DNA of 64,000 bases, from the NCBI RefSeq assembly GCF_001040705.1, contig NZ_CVQP01000003.1:1-64000 (forward strand), read 5' to 3'. Shown here in pieces: positions 45,503-57,268 of the stretch. The stretch's first letter is position 1; each line of letters opens with the position of its first letter. Source of the DNA: Rhodococcus sp. RD6.2. Its GTDB lineage: Bacteria; Actinomycetota; Actinomycetes; Mycobacteriales; Mycobacteriaceae. A model generated the notes under the pieces. It had not been told where the DNA came from. It saw only the letters and a program-made list of their open reading frames with translations, and ran no database searches. The translations under genes and the position numbers were made by a program.

Positions 45503-45922
45503 ATGGAGTCAGACTTCGCTTCTCGACTGAACAAGCTGTTCGAGACAGTGCATCCACCAGGCCGCAAGCCGCACACCAACACCGAGGTCGCCGAGGCTCT
45601 CAACGGTTCCGGCCACCGCATCTCCAAGCCCTACATCTCCCAGTTGAGGAACGGGCAGCGCACCAATCCTTCACCCGAAACCGTTGCGGCACTTGCCCAG
45701 TTCTTCAAGGTCAAGTCCGACTACTTCTTCGACGACATCTACGCCGCTCGGATCGACCACGACCTCGAACTACTCTCCCAGCTCCGCGGTTACGGGCTGC
45801 GGCGCCTCTCGGCTCGTGCATTCGATCTGTCCAGCGAGTCGCAGGAACTCCTCACCGCCATGGCCGAAAAGCTCCGGCGCAGTGAAGGTTTGCCCGCCAC
45901 TCCCCCGGACTCCACCGAGTAA
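45503..45922 (+). CDS. EspR-like XRE-family DNA-binding regulator
   Basis: A 139-residue protein closely patterned on mycobacterial EspR: N-terminal FASRLNKLFETVHPPG, helix-turn-helix at about 25-72 (TNTEVAEALN...ISKPYISQLRNGQRTNPS), FFKVKSDYFFDD, and a C-terminal helical dimerisation part. EspR is a nucleoid-associated regulator of cell-wall and ESX genes. Here it heads a four-gene unit (stop to next start three bases) with a surface stalk protein, a protease and a membrane protein. It could be a local regulator cleaved by that protease, as ImmR is by ImmA; this is inference. Confidence 0.82.
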   Translation: MESDFASRLNKLFETVHPPGRKPHTNTEVAEALNGSGHRISKPYISQLRNGQRTNPSPETVAALAQFFKVKSDYFFDDIYAARIDHDLELLSQLRGYGLRRLSARAFDLSSESQELLTAMAEKLRRSEGLPATPPDSTE

Positions 45923-45925
45923 CAG

Positions 45926-47565
<1,640 letters not shown>

Positions 47566-47569
<4 letters not shown>

Positions 47570-48099
47570 CCGCCTCCCGCACCGAGTCGGCGCGCGGTGA
47601 CGGGTCGCGTCCGGTCCGCGATCATCGCCGCGTCCTTGCTGCGGTCGACGCCGTCCTGGACATGGCTGCGCAGACACATGCGGTGACGATCGAGGACATC
47701 GTCCAGTCGTTGGCCGACAGGCGTCGTCGTCCGATCGAGATCGTGTACGAGGATCTGGGTCCGGGGGTGTGGGGACAGCGCCGCGAGTTCGCCGATCACG
47801 ATCGGATCGTGCTCGCGCGTAGCCTGCCGAGTGTGACGAGAACCCTTGCCCACGAAGTCGGACACATCGTTTTCCGCCACCCTGGTGCTGCCGTCAAGGA
47901 GGCGACTCTCGCGGCCGACGACGACCTGATCGCGTACATGCTCAGCCAGCGGTCGTCGGCCTCGGTCGATCCGGATCGCGAGGCGTTGCACGAGTGGGAG
48001 GCGGAGGCATTCGCGGTCCGGCTGTTGCAGCGACTCGGCCAATTCGACCGCGGTGACGACTGGCGTCCGCTGCTCTGCTTCGACGAGGCTCTCGGGTGA
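47566..48099 (+). CDS. ImmA/IrrE-type zinc metalloprotease
   Basis: The 177-residue protein has the zinc motif HEVGH (His96, Glu97, His100) in TRTLAHEVGHIVFRHP and the third-ligand segment HEWEAEAFA (142-150), the ImmA/IrrE arrangement. Family members cleave XRE-type repressors to switch on genes. Its start overlaps the stalk-protein stop (GTGA 47566-47569), and its stop overlaps the next start in the same way. The upstream EspR-like regulator is the obvious candidate target. Confidence 0.82.
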
Positions 48100-49085
48100 T
48101 CACCTGGGTTGTCGCGCTGCTGTGTTCGACGGCGGTGGGCGCTCGCATCGGCCGGTTGACCGTTCGACCGCCGTCCCTGGCGCGGATCGCGATCGCGATC
48201 GCCGCGGTGACGTTGACGGTGGCGGCGACGGTGCGGACGACGACCGTGACCGAGGTGCTGGACGGGTCCGGCGACGGTGTGGCCGCGACGGTGTTCGAAT
48301 TGTGCCTGGTGCTGTTCGCCGCGACGACCGCGTTGATCGCGGCTGCGTCGCTGACGGTGTTGAGCACGCGGCCACAGTGGCCGCTCTCGGCCGCGTCCGC
48401 GTTGGTCGCGGCTGTTGTCGTCGTCGTGGAACTGGTGTCCGCGCACCACAGTCCGGTCACGTCCGCCTATCTGGTCGTCGCGTCACTGTTCGCGACCGGA
48501 GTGTCGGTGCGGTACATCCGCTGGAACCCGCTCGGGCGGGCGATCGGCCTGTACAGCGCGGGACTGGTTGTAATTGCGGCGATGTGTGCGGTGAATCTCG
48601 CGACGGCCACCGACGATCACGTCTCCCCCGGGTCGGCGTGGTGGTCGCTCGCGGTGATACTCGTCAGCGCCGGCTGCTCGTCGGTGATGATCGAGGCATG
48701 GGCGCGAGCACGGCTCGACCTGCGCCGGACCAGGACGGTGTGGACGATGCTGACCACGGCGCATCCCGAACTGCTCGACAGCGACTACAAGTCCGTGACG
48801 ACGACGCTGACGGCCGACGACCGGGTGTCGCAGATCCTCGACGGCCTGTACCTGCACGCGGGTGCCGGACTGATCACCCGCGGTGCGTCCGAACCGCCCA
48901 CGGAGATGTCGACACAGGCGGATGCGGTCGCCGGCTGGCTGCATCGCACCGCGGTCGAAATCGAACCGTTCGATCCGGGGTGGCTGGGCACACCGGAGGG
49001 CGTGACGGATCGGCAGTGGATCCTCGCGGTCTGTACGGCGTACGACCGACCGCGCAGACGCGCCGCCACCACTGCCGGGGTGTAA
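48096..49085 (+). CDS. polytopic membrane protein, MAB_1171c-like
   Basis: A 329-residue protein with about seven transmembrane helices in residues 1-205 and a soluble C-terminal part of about 120 residues (LDLRRTRTVWTMLTTAHPELL...). This layout, next to an ImmA/IrrE protease and an XRE regulator, matches a family I know as MAB_1171c-like putative transporters; function unproven. It is coupled to the protease by a GTGA overlap (48096-48099) and closes the four-gene unit. Confidence 0.65.
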   Translation: MITWVVALLCSTAVGARIGRLTVRPPSLARIAIAIAAVTLTVAATVRTTTVTEVLDGSGDGVAATVFELCLVLFAATTALIAAASLTVLSTRPQWPLSAASALVAAVVVVVELVSAHHSPVTSAYLVVASLFATGVSVRYIRWNPLGRAIGLYSAGLVVIAAMCAVNLATATDDHVSPGSAWWSLAVILVSAGCSSVMIEAWARARLDLRRTRTVWTMLTTAHPELLDSDYKSVTTTLTADDRVSQILDGLYLHAGAGLITRGASEPPTEMSTQADAVAGWLHRTAVEIEPFDPGWLGTPEGVTDRQWILAVCTAYDRPRRRAATTAGV

Positions 49086-49119
49086 CCGACCGGCTGTTGT
49101 GCGTTACCCTGCCTCCGCG

Positions 49120-50469
49120 ATGACCATGCTCGGCAGAACTTCGATGACGCTCGCCCCGACGCCGACGCGCCGCGGGGTGAGGGGCTGCGCTGTTGCCGCT
49201 GTCGCGGTCGGCCTGCTCGTCCTGGTCGGTGCCCCCGCGGCGGCGCAGCAGCCGCCGGACGGCGTACCGCCCACCAGCGCACCTTTCATGACCCCGAACA
49301 CGGACTCGTGCCCGAACCGGTCTGTGCCACCGCCTGCGATCGATCTCTCCGAGATTCCGGCCCCGGGGCAGACGGCACCGGCCCCGCTTCCCGTCCCGTC
49401 GGATGTCGTCGGCGGCGGAGACCTCGACGAGTGCGGTGTGGTGACCGCCGAGAACACTCCCCCGCTACCTGCGGACATCTCCGCGACAGGGTGGGTGCTG
49501 GCTGACCTCGACACCGGGGAGGTGCTCGCGGCGAAGGATCCGCACGGCCGCTATCGACCTGCGAGCACGATCAAGATGCTGCTGGCGCTCGTCGCGCTCG
49601 ACGAGCTGGACCTCGATGCCACGGTGACGGCCACCTCCGAGGACGCCGCCATCGAGGGCAGCGCGGTGGGACTGGGCAAGGGCGGGGTGTACACGAACCG
49701 ACAGCTGCTGCAGGGGCTGGTGATGGCGTCGGGCAACGATGCCGCGCATGCGCTGTCCACCCAGCTCGGCGGAGACGCCGAGACAGTGCGGAAGATGAAC
49801 GAACTCGCCGTGGCGCTCGGCGCCCACGACACACGGACGGCCACACCCTCCGGACTCGACGGACCCGGAATGTCCACGTCCGCTTACGATCTCGCCCTGA
49901 TCTACCGCGCGGCGCTGCGCAACGACACGTTCGCCGAGATGATCCGGACACAGACGGTGGACTTCCCTGGGTTTCCCGAGGACCCCGCCGATCCGACCGA
50001 CACCCCGCGGCCCGGTTTCGCGCTGTCCAACGACAACAAGCTGCTCTACAACTACGACGGCGCACTGGGCGGGAAGACCGGCTACACGGACGACGCCCGG
50101 CAGACGTTCGTCGCCGGGGCGGAACGCGGCGGACGACGGCTCGTGGTGACGCTGGTGAAGGCGGACGTCGAACCGATCCGCCCGTGGGAGCAGGCCGCAC
50201 GACTCCTCGACTACGGCTTCGCCCTCCCCGAATCGACGTCGGTGGGGGCCCTCGTCGAGCCCGGCAGCGTGTCCTCCGACGAAGCGGAGGACACCGGTTC
50301 CGTCACCGTTGCAGCGCCGCCTGCGGGGGCGAGTCCGGTGTCCGCGGCGGGCGCAGCCACACACTCCTCGGGTGGCGCGTCGACCACCACGATCGTCGCG
50401 GTCGGCGGCGGGATCATCGCCGTGCTCGTCGCATCGGCCGCAGTGGTTCAGGGCCGCCGACGGCGCTAG
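49120..50469 (+). CDS. dacB: D-alanyl-D-alanine carboxypeptidase (DacB-like)
   Basis: The 449-residue type 5 low-molecular-weight penicillin-binding protein trims the terminal D-Ala of peptidoglycan pentapeptides outside the membrane. It has a signal peptide (about 15-43) and a Pro-rich linker. The catalytic triad is STIK (SxxK), SGN and KTG, and a C-terminal membrane anchor with an RRRR tail closes the protein. ATG 49120 is used (TACCCT hexamer nine bases before). GTG 49099 and ATG 49144 are alternatives. Confidence 0.92.
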   Translation: MTMLGRTSMTLAPTPTRRGVRGCAVAAVAVGLLVLVGAPAAAQQPPDGVPPTSAPFMTPNTDSCPNRSVPPPAIDLSEIPAPGQTAPAPLPVPSDVVGGGDLDECGVVTAENTPPLPADISATGWVLADLDTGEVLAAKDPHGRYRPASTIKMLLALVALDELDLDATVTATSEDAAIEGSAVGLGKGGVYTNRQLLQGLVMASGNDAAHALSTQLGGDAETVRKMNELAVALGAHDTRTATPSGLDGPGMSTSAYDLALIYRAALRNDTFAEMIRTQTVDFPGFPEDPADPTDTPRPGFALSNDNKLLYNYDGALGGKTGYTDDARQTFVAGAERGGRRLVVTLVKADVEPIRPWEQAARLLDYGFALPESTSVGALVEPGSVSSDEAEDTGSVTVAAPPAGASPVSAAGAATHSSGGASTTTIVAVGGGIIAVLVASAAVVQGRRRR

Positions 50470-50525
50470 CGGCTCCGCCGCCTGTGCGCCTTGTGGCAGT
50501 GGGGCTACGCAACAGGCACAGCGCG

Positions 50526-51557
50526 TCAGCGCCTGGCTCGGTGTCGCCGCAGCAACCCACCTATTCCGAGCGTCGCGGCGACGCCGGTCCCTACCAGGAC
50601 CGTCGCCTCGGCGAACGTGGTGCGCCTCGCGGGCGCTGGCGCGGCCACCTCGATCACTGCTGGCTCGGGCGGCGGTACGAACGCCCGGGCCTCGTTCTCA
50701 TGGGACGTTGCCGCCCACGCTGTCGAGAACAGGACGAGCCGCGCTGTGAAGTAGATGAAGACGAGCAGACCGATGATCGGACCGAATGTCGAACCCGCCG
50801 GACCGCCGGTGACGCTCTGCAGGTAGATCACCCCGACCCGTTTGAAGATCTCGAAGCCGACGGCAGCGATCAGCGCGGCGCGGGCTGCGCTGCCCAGGGT
50901 GACCGGTTCCCGGGGCAGCCGGGCGATCGCCCAGGTCAGCAGACCCCACGTCACGGCGAGCGCAAGCACACCGAGCCCGATCTCGACGAGCGACTGCACC
51001 CAGCCGAGATCGTCGATTCCGAGGAACTCGAGCACGGTTCCGATGACGCCGCCCCCGGCGAGCACCGACAGCCCGATCGACGCCACCACTGCGACGAAGA
51101 GGCCGCCCAGCTTCGCCAGGTCGTGCAGTTTCGTCGCGACGAACCCGGACCTGGGGTGCTGCTGTTCCCACATCTCCGTCAACGCCTCACGGACGTTCGC
51201 CATCCATCCGAGGCCCGAGTACGCGGCGACGAGCAGACCGAACACACCGACGGTGGCGCGCGCCGCTACGGCGGAGTCGATGAGCTCGTTGATCTGAACT
51301 CCGAGATCTCCCGGCATCGCCTCGGTGACGGCGTCGTGGATGGAGTCGAGCAGCGCGGGGTCCCGGACGAGGACGAAGCCGCCGATCGCGAAGGCCACCA
51401 TCAACAGGGGAAACAGCGCGAACACACTGAAATACGTGATGCCCGCGGCGAAATAGTCGCCCCGGTTGTCCTGGTAGCGACCGGCGGCGCGGACGACGTG
51501 ATCGAGCCAGGGCCAGGCGGCACGTCGGCGCTCCAAGAACCCCTTGATGTCCGGCAC
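50526..51557 (-). CDS. YihY/BrkB family inner-membrane protein
   Basis: A 343-residue member of the YihY/virulence factor BrkB family with six transmembrane helices between about 30 and 285; the family core GDYFAAGITYFSVFALFPLLM is near the start. The molecular function is not established (historically called RNase BN in error). GAAGGAG precedes GTG 51557. It follows trpS by 19 bases on the same strand, as in mycobacteria. Confidence 0.87.
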   Translation of the reverse strand: MPDIKGFLERRRAAWPWLDHVVRAAGRYQDNRGDYFAAGITYFSVFALFPLLMVAFAIGGFVLVRDPALLDSIHDAVTEAMPGDLGVQINELIDSAVAARATVGVFGLLVAAYSGLGWMANVREALTEMWEQQHPRSGFVATKLHDLAKLGGLFVAVVASIGLSVLAGGGVIGTVLEFLGIDDLGWVQSLVEIGLGVLALAVTWGLLTWAIARLPREPVTLGSAARAALIAAVGFEIFKRVGVIYLQSVTGGPAGSTFGPIIGLLVFIYFTARLVLFSTAWAATSHENEARAFVPPPEPAVIEVAAPAPARRTTFAEATVLVGTGVAATLGIGGLLRRHRARR

Positions 51558-51576
51558 CTGCTACGTCTCCTTCGGT

Positions 51577-52623
<1,047 letters not shown>

Positions 52624-52652
52624 TCATGCAGTCCCGGAGGCGACGGAACCGG

Positions 52653-53456
52653 TCAGCGGTAGCGCACCGTCACCGGCGCGTGGTCGGACCAGCGCTGGTC
52701 GTACGACTCCGCGCGCTCGACGACCGCTTCCTTCGCGCGCTCTGCGAGTTCCGGGGTGGCGGCCTGGTAGTCGATCCGCCATCCGGAGTCGTTGTCGAAC
52801 GCCTTTCCGCGGTACGACCACCAGGTGTACGGCCCGGCGATGTCGGGGTGCAGGCCGCGCACCACGTCGACCCAGCCGTACTCCCCGAACACCGAACCCA
52901 TCCAGGCGCGTTCCTCGGGCAGGAATCCCGAGTTCTTCACGTTGCCCTTGTGGTTCTTCAGATCCAGCTCGGTGTGCGCGATGTTCCAGTCACCGCACAC
53001 CACCATGTGCCTGCCTGCCTGTGTGGCCGCCGCGGCTGCGGCCGACAGGTGTGCGCCGAACGTCCCGAGGAATCGTTCCTTCTCCACCTGCCGATCCGTG
53101 CCGACCTCCCCGGACGGCAGGTAGAGGCTGGCGACGGTGAGGTCGTCGAAGTCTGCTTCGAGATAGCGGCCCGCACCGGCGAACTCGTCGTCGCCGTGAC
53201 CGATCCGCACTGCATCCGCGGGCCGCCGCGAGAGCACCGCGACACCGTTGCGGCCCTTGACCTCCGGTTCGGCACTGACCGCATGCCATCCGGAGTCGAG
53301 GGCGGACGCCAGGGTGGTTCGGAGCTGCTTGTCGTCGGCGCGGGTCTCCTGCAGACAGACGACGTCGGCATCGGTGGCGGCGAGCCACTCGAGCAGACCC
53401 TTCTTGGCTGCGGCCCTGATGCCGTTGACGTTGACGGTGGTGATGATGTGCGGCAC
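52653..53456 (-). CDS. xth: exodeoxyribonuclease III family AP endonuclease
   Basis: A 267-residue exonuclease-endonuclease-phosphatase fold enzyme: VNVNGIRAAAKKGLLEWL, the metal-binding CLQETRA, GDWNIAHTELD, TWWSYRG and the terminal SDHAPV with the catalytic Asp-His pair. It would cut at abasic sites, complementing Nei2 elsewhere in the window. GTG 53456 begins right at the conserved N-terminus; the longer frame to 53561 is unneeded. Confidence 0.92.
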   Translation of the reverse strand: MPHIITTVNVNGIRAAAKKGLLEWLAATDADVVCLQETRADDKQLRTTLASALDSGWHAVSAEPEVKGRNGVAVLSRRPADAVRIGHGDDEFAGAGRYLEADFDDLTVASLYLPSGEVGTDRQVEKERFLGTFGAHLSAAAAAATQAGRHMVVCGDWNIAHTELDLKNHKGNVKNSGFLPEERAWMGSVFGEYGWVDVVRGLHPDIAGPYTWWSYRGKAFDNDSGWRIDYQAATPELAERAKEAVVERAESYDQRWSDHAPVTVRYR

Positions 53457-53496
53457 GGGAGGACACCGTAGCGGAGCGCGCCGACACGGGCGGACC

Positions 53497-54768
53497 TCAC
53501 CCGGTGACCTGCGTGGACGCCCTTCTGCGTTCCAGCAGGACCGCGAAGCCGAGCACGACAAGCCCCGCGACCGCGAGCATCGACCCGACCGCTGCGGGCG
53601 CCGTGTACCCGTATCCGGCGGCGATCACGACGCCGCCGATCCAGGCGCCGAACGCGTTCGCGACGTTCAATGCCGCGTGGTTGAGGGCCGCCGCCAGGGT
53701 CTGCGCGTCGGCGGCGACGTCCATGAGCCTGGTCTGCAGTGCAGGCACCATCGCCGATCCGGCGACGCCGATGAGGAACACGAACACCAGCGCGGTCACC
53801 GGCGTGCGCACGGCGATCACGAAGACCGCGAGGATCAGCGCCAGCGCGGTCATCGAGACGGCGAGCCCCTTCGTCAGGGCACGGTCGGCGAGGTGGCCGC
53901 CGACGACGTTTCCCACCACCATGCCGAGCCCGTACAGCATCAATGCAATCGGGATCAGCGACTTCGCGAGGCCGGTCACGTCGGTGAGCGTGGTGCTGAT
54001 GTACGAGTAGACGGCGAACATGCCGCCGAAACCGACCATGCCCATGATCAGCGTCATCCACACCTGCACCCGGGTGAGAGCGCCGAGTTCGGTGATCGGG
54101 TTGGTCGTCGGCATCGCGTCCAGTCGCGGAATCCATGCGATCAGGGACGCGACAACCGCGACTCCGATGACGGTGACGAGCGCGAACGCGCTTCGCCAGC
54201 CGAGGTGCTGCCCGAGCCACGTGGCGACCGGGACCCCGACGACGTTCGCGATCGACAGCCCGATCATCACGTTCGCGACGGCCTTGGCGCGGCGGCCCGG
54301 TTCCGCGAGGTGCGCCGCGACCAGTGCCGCGACCCCGAAGTACGCGCCGTGCGGCAACCCGGCAACGAACCGCGCGGCCATCAGCGTCGGATAGTCGGGG
54401 GCGAGCACCGACGCCGCGTTACCGAGGGTGAACGCCACCATGAGTGCGATCAGCAGGGTTCGCCTGGGGACTCGCGCGGTCAGGGCCGCGATGAGCGGGG
54501 CGCCCACGACCACCCCGAGCGCGTACGCGGAGATGACATGTCCCGCCGTCGGCTCGCTGATGTCGAGGCCACCGGCCATCTCGGGCAGCAGTCCCATGGC
54601 GACGAACTCGGTCGTGCCGATCCCGAATCCGCCGAGCGCGAGGGCGAGCATCGCGAGTGACCGAAGGGAGGGCGGACGTTCGGAGCGGGACAGTGTCGAC
54701 GAAACCACCCGTCGATTGTCGTCGCGTCGGCGACGAACCTCCAGGTGGGAGCCGGTGAGCTCGCTCAC
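53497..54768 (-). CDS. MFS transporter, AraJ/chloramphenicol-exporter type
   Basis: The 423-residue carrier has 12 predicted transmembrane helices. GIGTTEFVAMGLLPEMA at the first helix marks the drug:H+ antiporter-1 (AraJ/Cmx/YdhP) branch, and a motif-A-like segment lies between helices 2 and 3. Substrate unknown; arabinose-polymer or drug efflux are family options. The first 30 residues are charged and may be over-called: a GTG at about residue 22 is a plausible later start. Confidence 0.87.
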   Translation of the reverse strand: MSELTGSHLEVRRRRDDNRRVVSSTLSRSERPPSLRSLAMLALALGGFGIGTTEFVAMGLLPEMAGGLDISEPTAGHVISAYALGVVVGAPLIAALTARVPRRTLLIALMVAFTLGNAASVLAPDYPTLMAARFVAGLPHGAYFGVAALVAAHLAEPGRRAKAVANVMIGLSIANVVGVPVATWLGQHLGWRSAFALVTVIGVAVVASLIAWIPRLDAMPTTNPITELGALTRVQVWMTLIMGMVGFGGMFAVYSYISTTLTDVTGLAKSLIPIALMLYGLGMVVGNVVGGHLADRALTKGLAVSMTALALILAVFVIAVRTPVTALVFVFLIGVAGSAMVPALQTRLMDVAADAQTLAAALNHAALNVANAFGAWIGGVVIAAGYGYTAPAAVGSMLAVAGLVVLGFAVLLERRRASTQVTG

Positions 54769-54785
54769 CCGACGGTGCCGCCACG

Positions 54786-54835
54786 ACGAAGGGCCCCTGC
54801 CGCGGTCGTGCTCCGACCGGGCGGGGGCCCTTCGT
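54786..54835. terminator. icd terminator
   Basis: Sixteen-base arms 54786-54801 and 54820-54835 (ACGAAGGGCCCC...) pair with one wobble, 13 bases downstream of the icd stop on the minus strand. Confidence 0.75.
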
Positions 54836-54848
54836 GACGCGGCGCGAC

Positions 54849-56072
54849 CTACTTCGCCGAGACCGCCTTGCGCAGGTTCTCGTCGAGCGCACCGAGGAAC
54901 TCCTCGGTGGTCAGGTAGCCCTGATCTCCACCGACCAGAAGCGCGAGATCCTTCGTCATCTGACCACCCTCGACGGTCTTGATGACGACGTCCTCGAGCT
55001 GCTGTGCGAAGTCGATCACCTCGGGGGTGTTGTCGAGCTTGCCGCGGTGCTCGAGGCCACGGGTCCAGGCGAAGATCGACGCGATCGGGTTGGTCGACGT
55101 CGGCTTGCCCTGCTGGTGCTGGCGGTAGTGCCGGGTGACGGTGCCGTGCGCGGCCTCCGCCTCGACGGTCTTGCCGTCCGGGGTCATCAGCACGGAGGTC
55201 ATCAGGCCCAGCGAGCCGTAGCCCTGCGCGACGGTGTCCGACTGGACGTCACCGTCGTAGTTCTTGCAGGCCCAGACGTAGCCGCCCTCCCACTTGAGCG
55301 AGGAGGCGACCATGTCGTCGATGAGGCGGTGCTCGTAGGTCAGGCCCGCGGCGTCGAACTCCGGCTTGAACTCTTCCTCGTAGATCCGCTGGAACTCGTC
55401 CTTGAACATGCCGTCGTAGGCCTTGAGGATCGTGTTCTTGGTCGACAGGTAGACCGGGTAGTTCTGCTGCAGACCGTAGGCCAGCGACGCCCGCGCGAAG
55501 TCCTGGATGGACTTCTTGTAGTTGTACATCCCCATGACGACGCCGCCGTCCTCGGGAATCTTGCACACCTCGTGCTGGATCGGCTCGGAGCCGTCATCGG
55601 GGGTGTACGTGATGGTGACCGTGCCTGCGCCGGGAACCTTGAAGTCGGTGGCGCGGTACTGGTCGCCGAAGGCATGACGTCCGACGATGACCGGCTTGGT
55701 CCAGCCCGGAACCAGGCGCGGCACGTTGGAGATCAGGATCGGCGCGCGGAAGATGGTGCCGCCGAGGATGTTACGGATGGTGCCGTTCGGCGACCGCCAC
55801 ATCTTCTTGAGACCGAATTCCTCGACCCGCGCCTCGTCCGGGGTGATGGTCGCGCACTTGACGCCCACGCCGTGCTTCTTGATGGCGTTCGCGGCATCGA
55901 TGGTGACCTGGTCGTCGGTCTTGTCGCGGTACTCGATACCGAGGTCGTAGTACTCGAGATTCACATCGAGGTACGGGTGAATCAGCTTGTCCTTGATGAA
56001 CTGCCAGATGATGCGTGTCATCTCGTCGCCGTCGAGTTCGACGACGGTGCCCTCAACCTTGATCTTGGACAT
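54849..56072 (-). CDS. icd1: isocitrate dehydrogenase (NADP), eukaryote-like dimeric type
   Basis: The 407-residue enzyme decarboxylates isocitrate to 2-oxoglutarate. The N-terminal [14 protein letters not shown] and the substrate segment [16 protein letters not shown], followed by [15 protein letters not shown], are the signature of the homodimeric NADP class rather than the monomeric 740-residue form. AGGAGG upstream fixes ATG 56072; the track to 56180 is leader. Gene order agrees with Rv3339c. Confidence 0.96.
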   Translation of the reverse strand: MSKIKVEGTVVELDGDEMTRIIWQFIKDKLIHPYLDVNLEYYDLGIEYRDKTDDQVTIDAANAIKKHGVGVKCATITPDEARVEEFGLKKMWRSPNGTIRNILGGTIFRAPILISNVPRLVPGWTKPVIVGRHAFGDQYRATDFKVPGAGTVTITYTPDDGSEPIQHEVCKIPEDGGVVMGMYNYKKSIQDFARASLAYGLQQNYPVYLSTKNTILKAYDGMFKDEFQRIYEEEFKPEFDAAGLTYEHRLIDDMVASSLKWEGGYVWACKNYDGDVQSDTVAQGYGSLGLMTSVLMTPDGKTVEAEAAHGTVTRHYRQHQQGKPTSTNPIASIFAWTRGLEHRGKLDNTPEVIDFAQQLEDVVIKTVEGGQMTKDLALLVGGDQGYLTTEEFLGALDENLRKAVSAK

Positions 56073-56421
56073 ATGTACTTCGCGTCCTCCTAGGAAGTTT
56101 CCCCTGGTCACACGGTTGCCGTCCGCATCGTGAGCGGCCGGCGAACGACTCAATTCGTAAACCCATACAACGCGGGGCAACCCCGGGCTGCGGAGCCAAA
56201 CATAACAAGCGTACTGCTAGCCGCTCGGCGCGCCAACGGTCGACCCTCGCCCATCGTTCGGCAACTACGCCCAGCTCAGGCCATCACCCGGAGGTCTTTC
56301 GCACTGCTGCCGCAGGTTTCGCCATCCACCCCGGCCTCGACACCCTTCGACTGTACGGCGTGGCGTGATGCGAGTCACTCGCTCACGGGTGCGCCGCAGC
56401 TCCCGGCGCTACCGTGGACGG
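56073..56421. other. 349-base divergent intergenic region, icd leader and promoters
   Basis: Contains the icd Shine-Dalgarno (AGGAGG on the minus strand near 56087-56092) and a small GGGG-CAA-CCCC hairpin (56173-56185). A TATGTT hexamer near 56190-56200 on the minus strand could be the icd -10, giving an untranslated leader of about 120 bases, unlike the leaderless genes here. The right end holds the promoter of the shikimate dehydrogenase-like gene. No coding frame is convincing between about 56205 and 56400. Confidence 0.5.
56410..56415 (+). promoter_or_regulatory. -10 hexamer of the shikimate dehydrogenase-like gene (leaderless)
   Basis: TACCGT, six bases, GTG 56422. Confidence 0.55.
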
Positions 56422-57252
56422 GTGCGCCCACTCAGCAAGGACACCGTCAACCGGGACACGACACTCTGCATGTCCCTGTCCGCGCGGCCCTCGAACATCG
56501 GGACGCGGTTCCACAACTTCCTGTACGAGGAACTGGACCTCGACTTCCTGTACAAGGCCTTCACGACCACCGATCTGCCCACGGCGATCGCAGGCATCCG
56601 GGCCCTGGGGATTCGGGGCTGCGGGGTGTCGATGCCGTTCAAGGAGGCGTGCATCGCCCACGTCGACGTGATGCACCCGTCGGCGTCGGCGATCGACTCG
56701 GTCAACACCATCGTCAACGAGGGCGGCGTGCTGCACGCCTACAACACCGACTACCAGGCCGTGGCCACTCTCCTGCGGGACCGTGCGGTCAAACCCACCA
56801 CGAGCGCCGCCGTCGCGGGCAGCGGCGGGATGGCGAAGGCCGTCGTCGCAGCGCTGCGGGACACCGGACTGGCCGACGTCACCGTGATCGCGCGGAACGA
56901 GTCGACCGGTCGGGCGCTCGCCGAGCAGTACGGTTTCGACTGGCAGCCGGAACTCGGCAGGCTGCGTCCCCGACTTCTCGTGAACGCGACCCCGATCGGC
57001 ATGGCGGGCGGTCCGGAAGCCGACGACTCCCCGTTCGCCGACGACGCGGTGCACGCCGCGGATACCGTGTTCGACGTGGTCGCGATGCCGCCGGAGACTC
57101 CGCTGATCCGGGCCGCCCGGGCCGCCGGGAAGTCCGTCGTCACCGGCGCCGAGGTGATCGCGTTGCAGGCCGCGGAGCAGTTCGTCCTCTACACCGGTGT
57201 CATGCCGACCGCCGATCAGATCCGGCGGGCGTCGGAGTTCTCCCGCGCCTGA
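56422..57252 (+). CDS. shikimate/quinate dehydrogenase family protein
   Basis: The 276-residue AroE-fold protein shows the substrate domain (SLSARPSNIGTRFHNFLYEELDLDFLY, then GCGVSMPFKEACI with the catalytic Lys) and a C-terminal Rossmann domain (AGSGGMAKAV, NATPIGM). The SRPxxIGxxxHN substrate segment is modified (ARPSNIGTRFHN), which suggests a diverged substrate rather than classical shikimate. It is probably not the sole aroE. Start at GTG 56422 from promoter spacing; the longer frame from 56365 adds an Arg-rich tail. Confidence 0.82.
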   Translation: MRPLSKDTVNRDTTLCMSLSARPSNIGTRFHNFLYEELDLDFLYKAFTTTDLPTAIAGIRALGIRGCGVSMPFKEACIAHVDVMHPSASAIDSVNTIVNEGGVLHAYNTDYQAVATLLRDRAVKPTTSAAVAGSGGMAKAVVAALRDTGLADVTVIARNESTGRALAEQYGFDWQPELGRLRPRLLVNATPIGMAGGPEADDSPFADDAVHAADTVFDVVAMPPETPLIRAARAAGKSVVTGAEVIALQAAEQFVLYTGVMPTADQIRRASEFSRA

Positions 57253-57268
57253 CGCCGGCCGGTGCGGC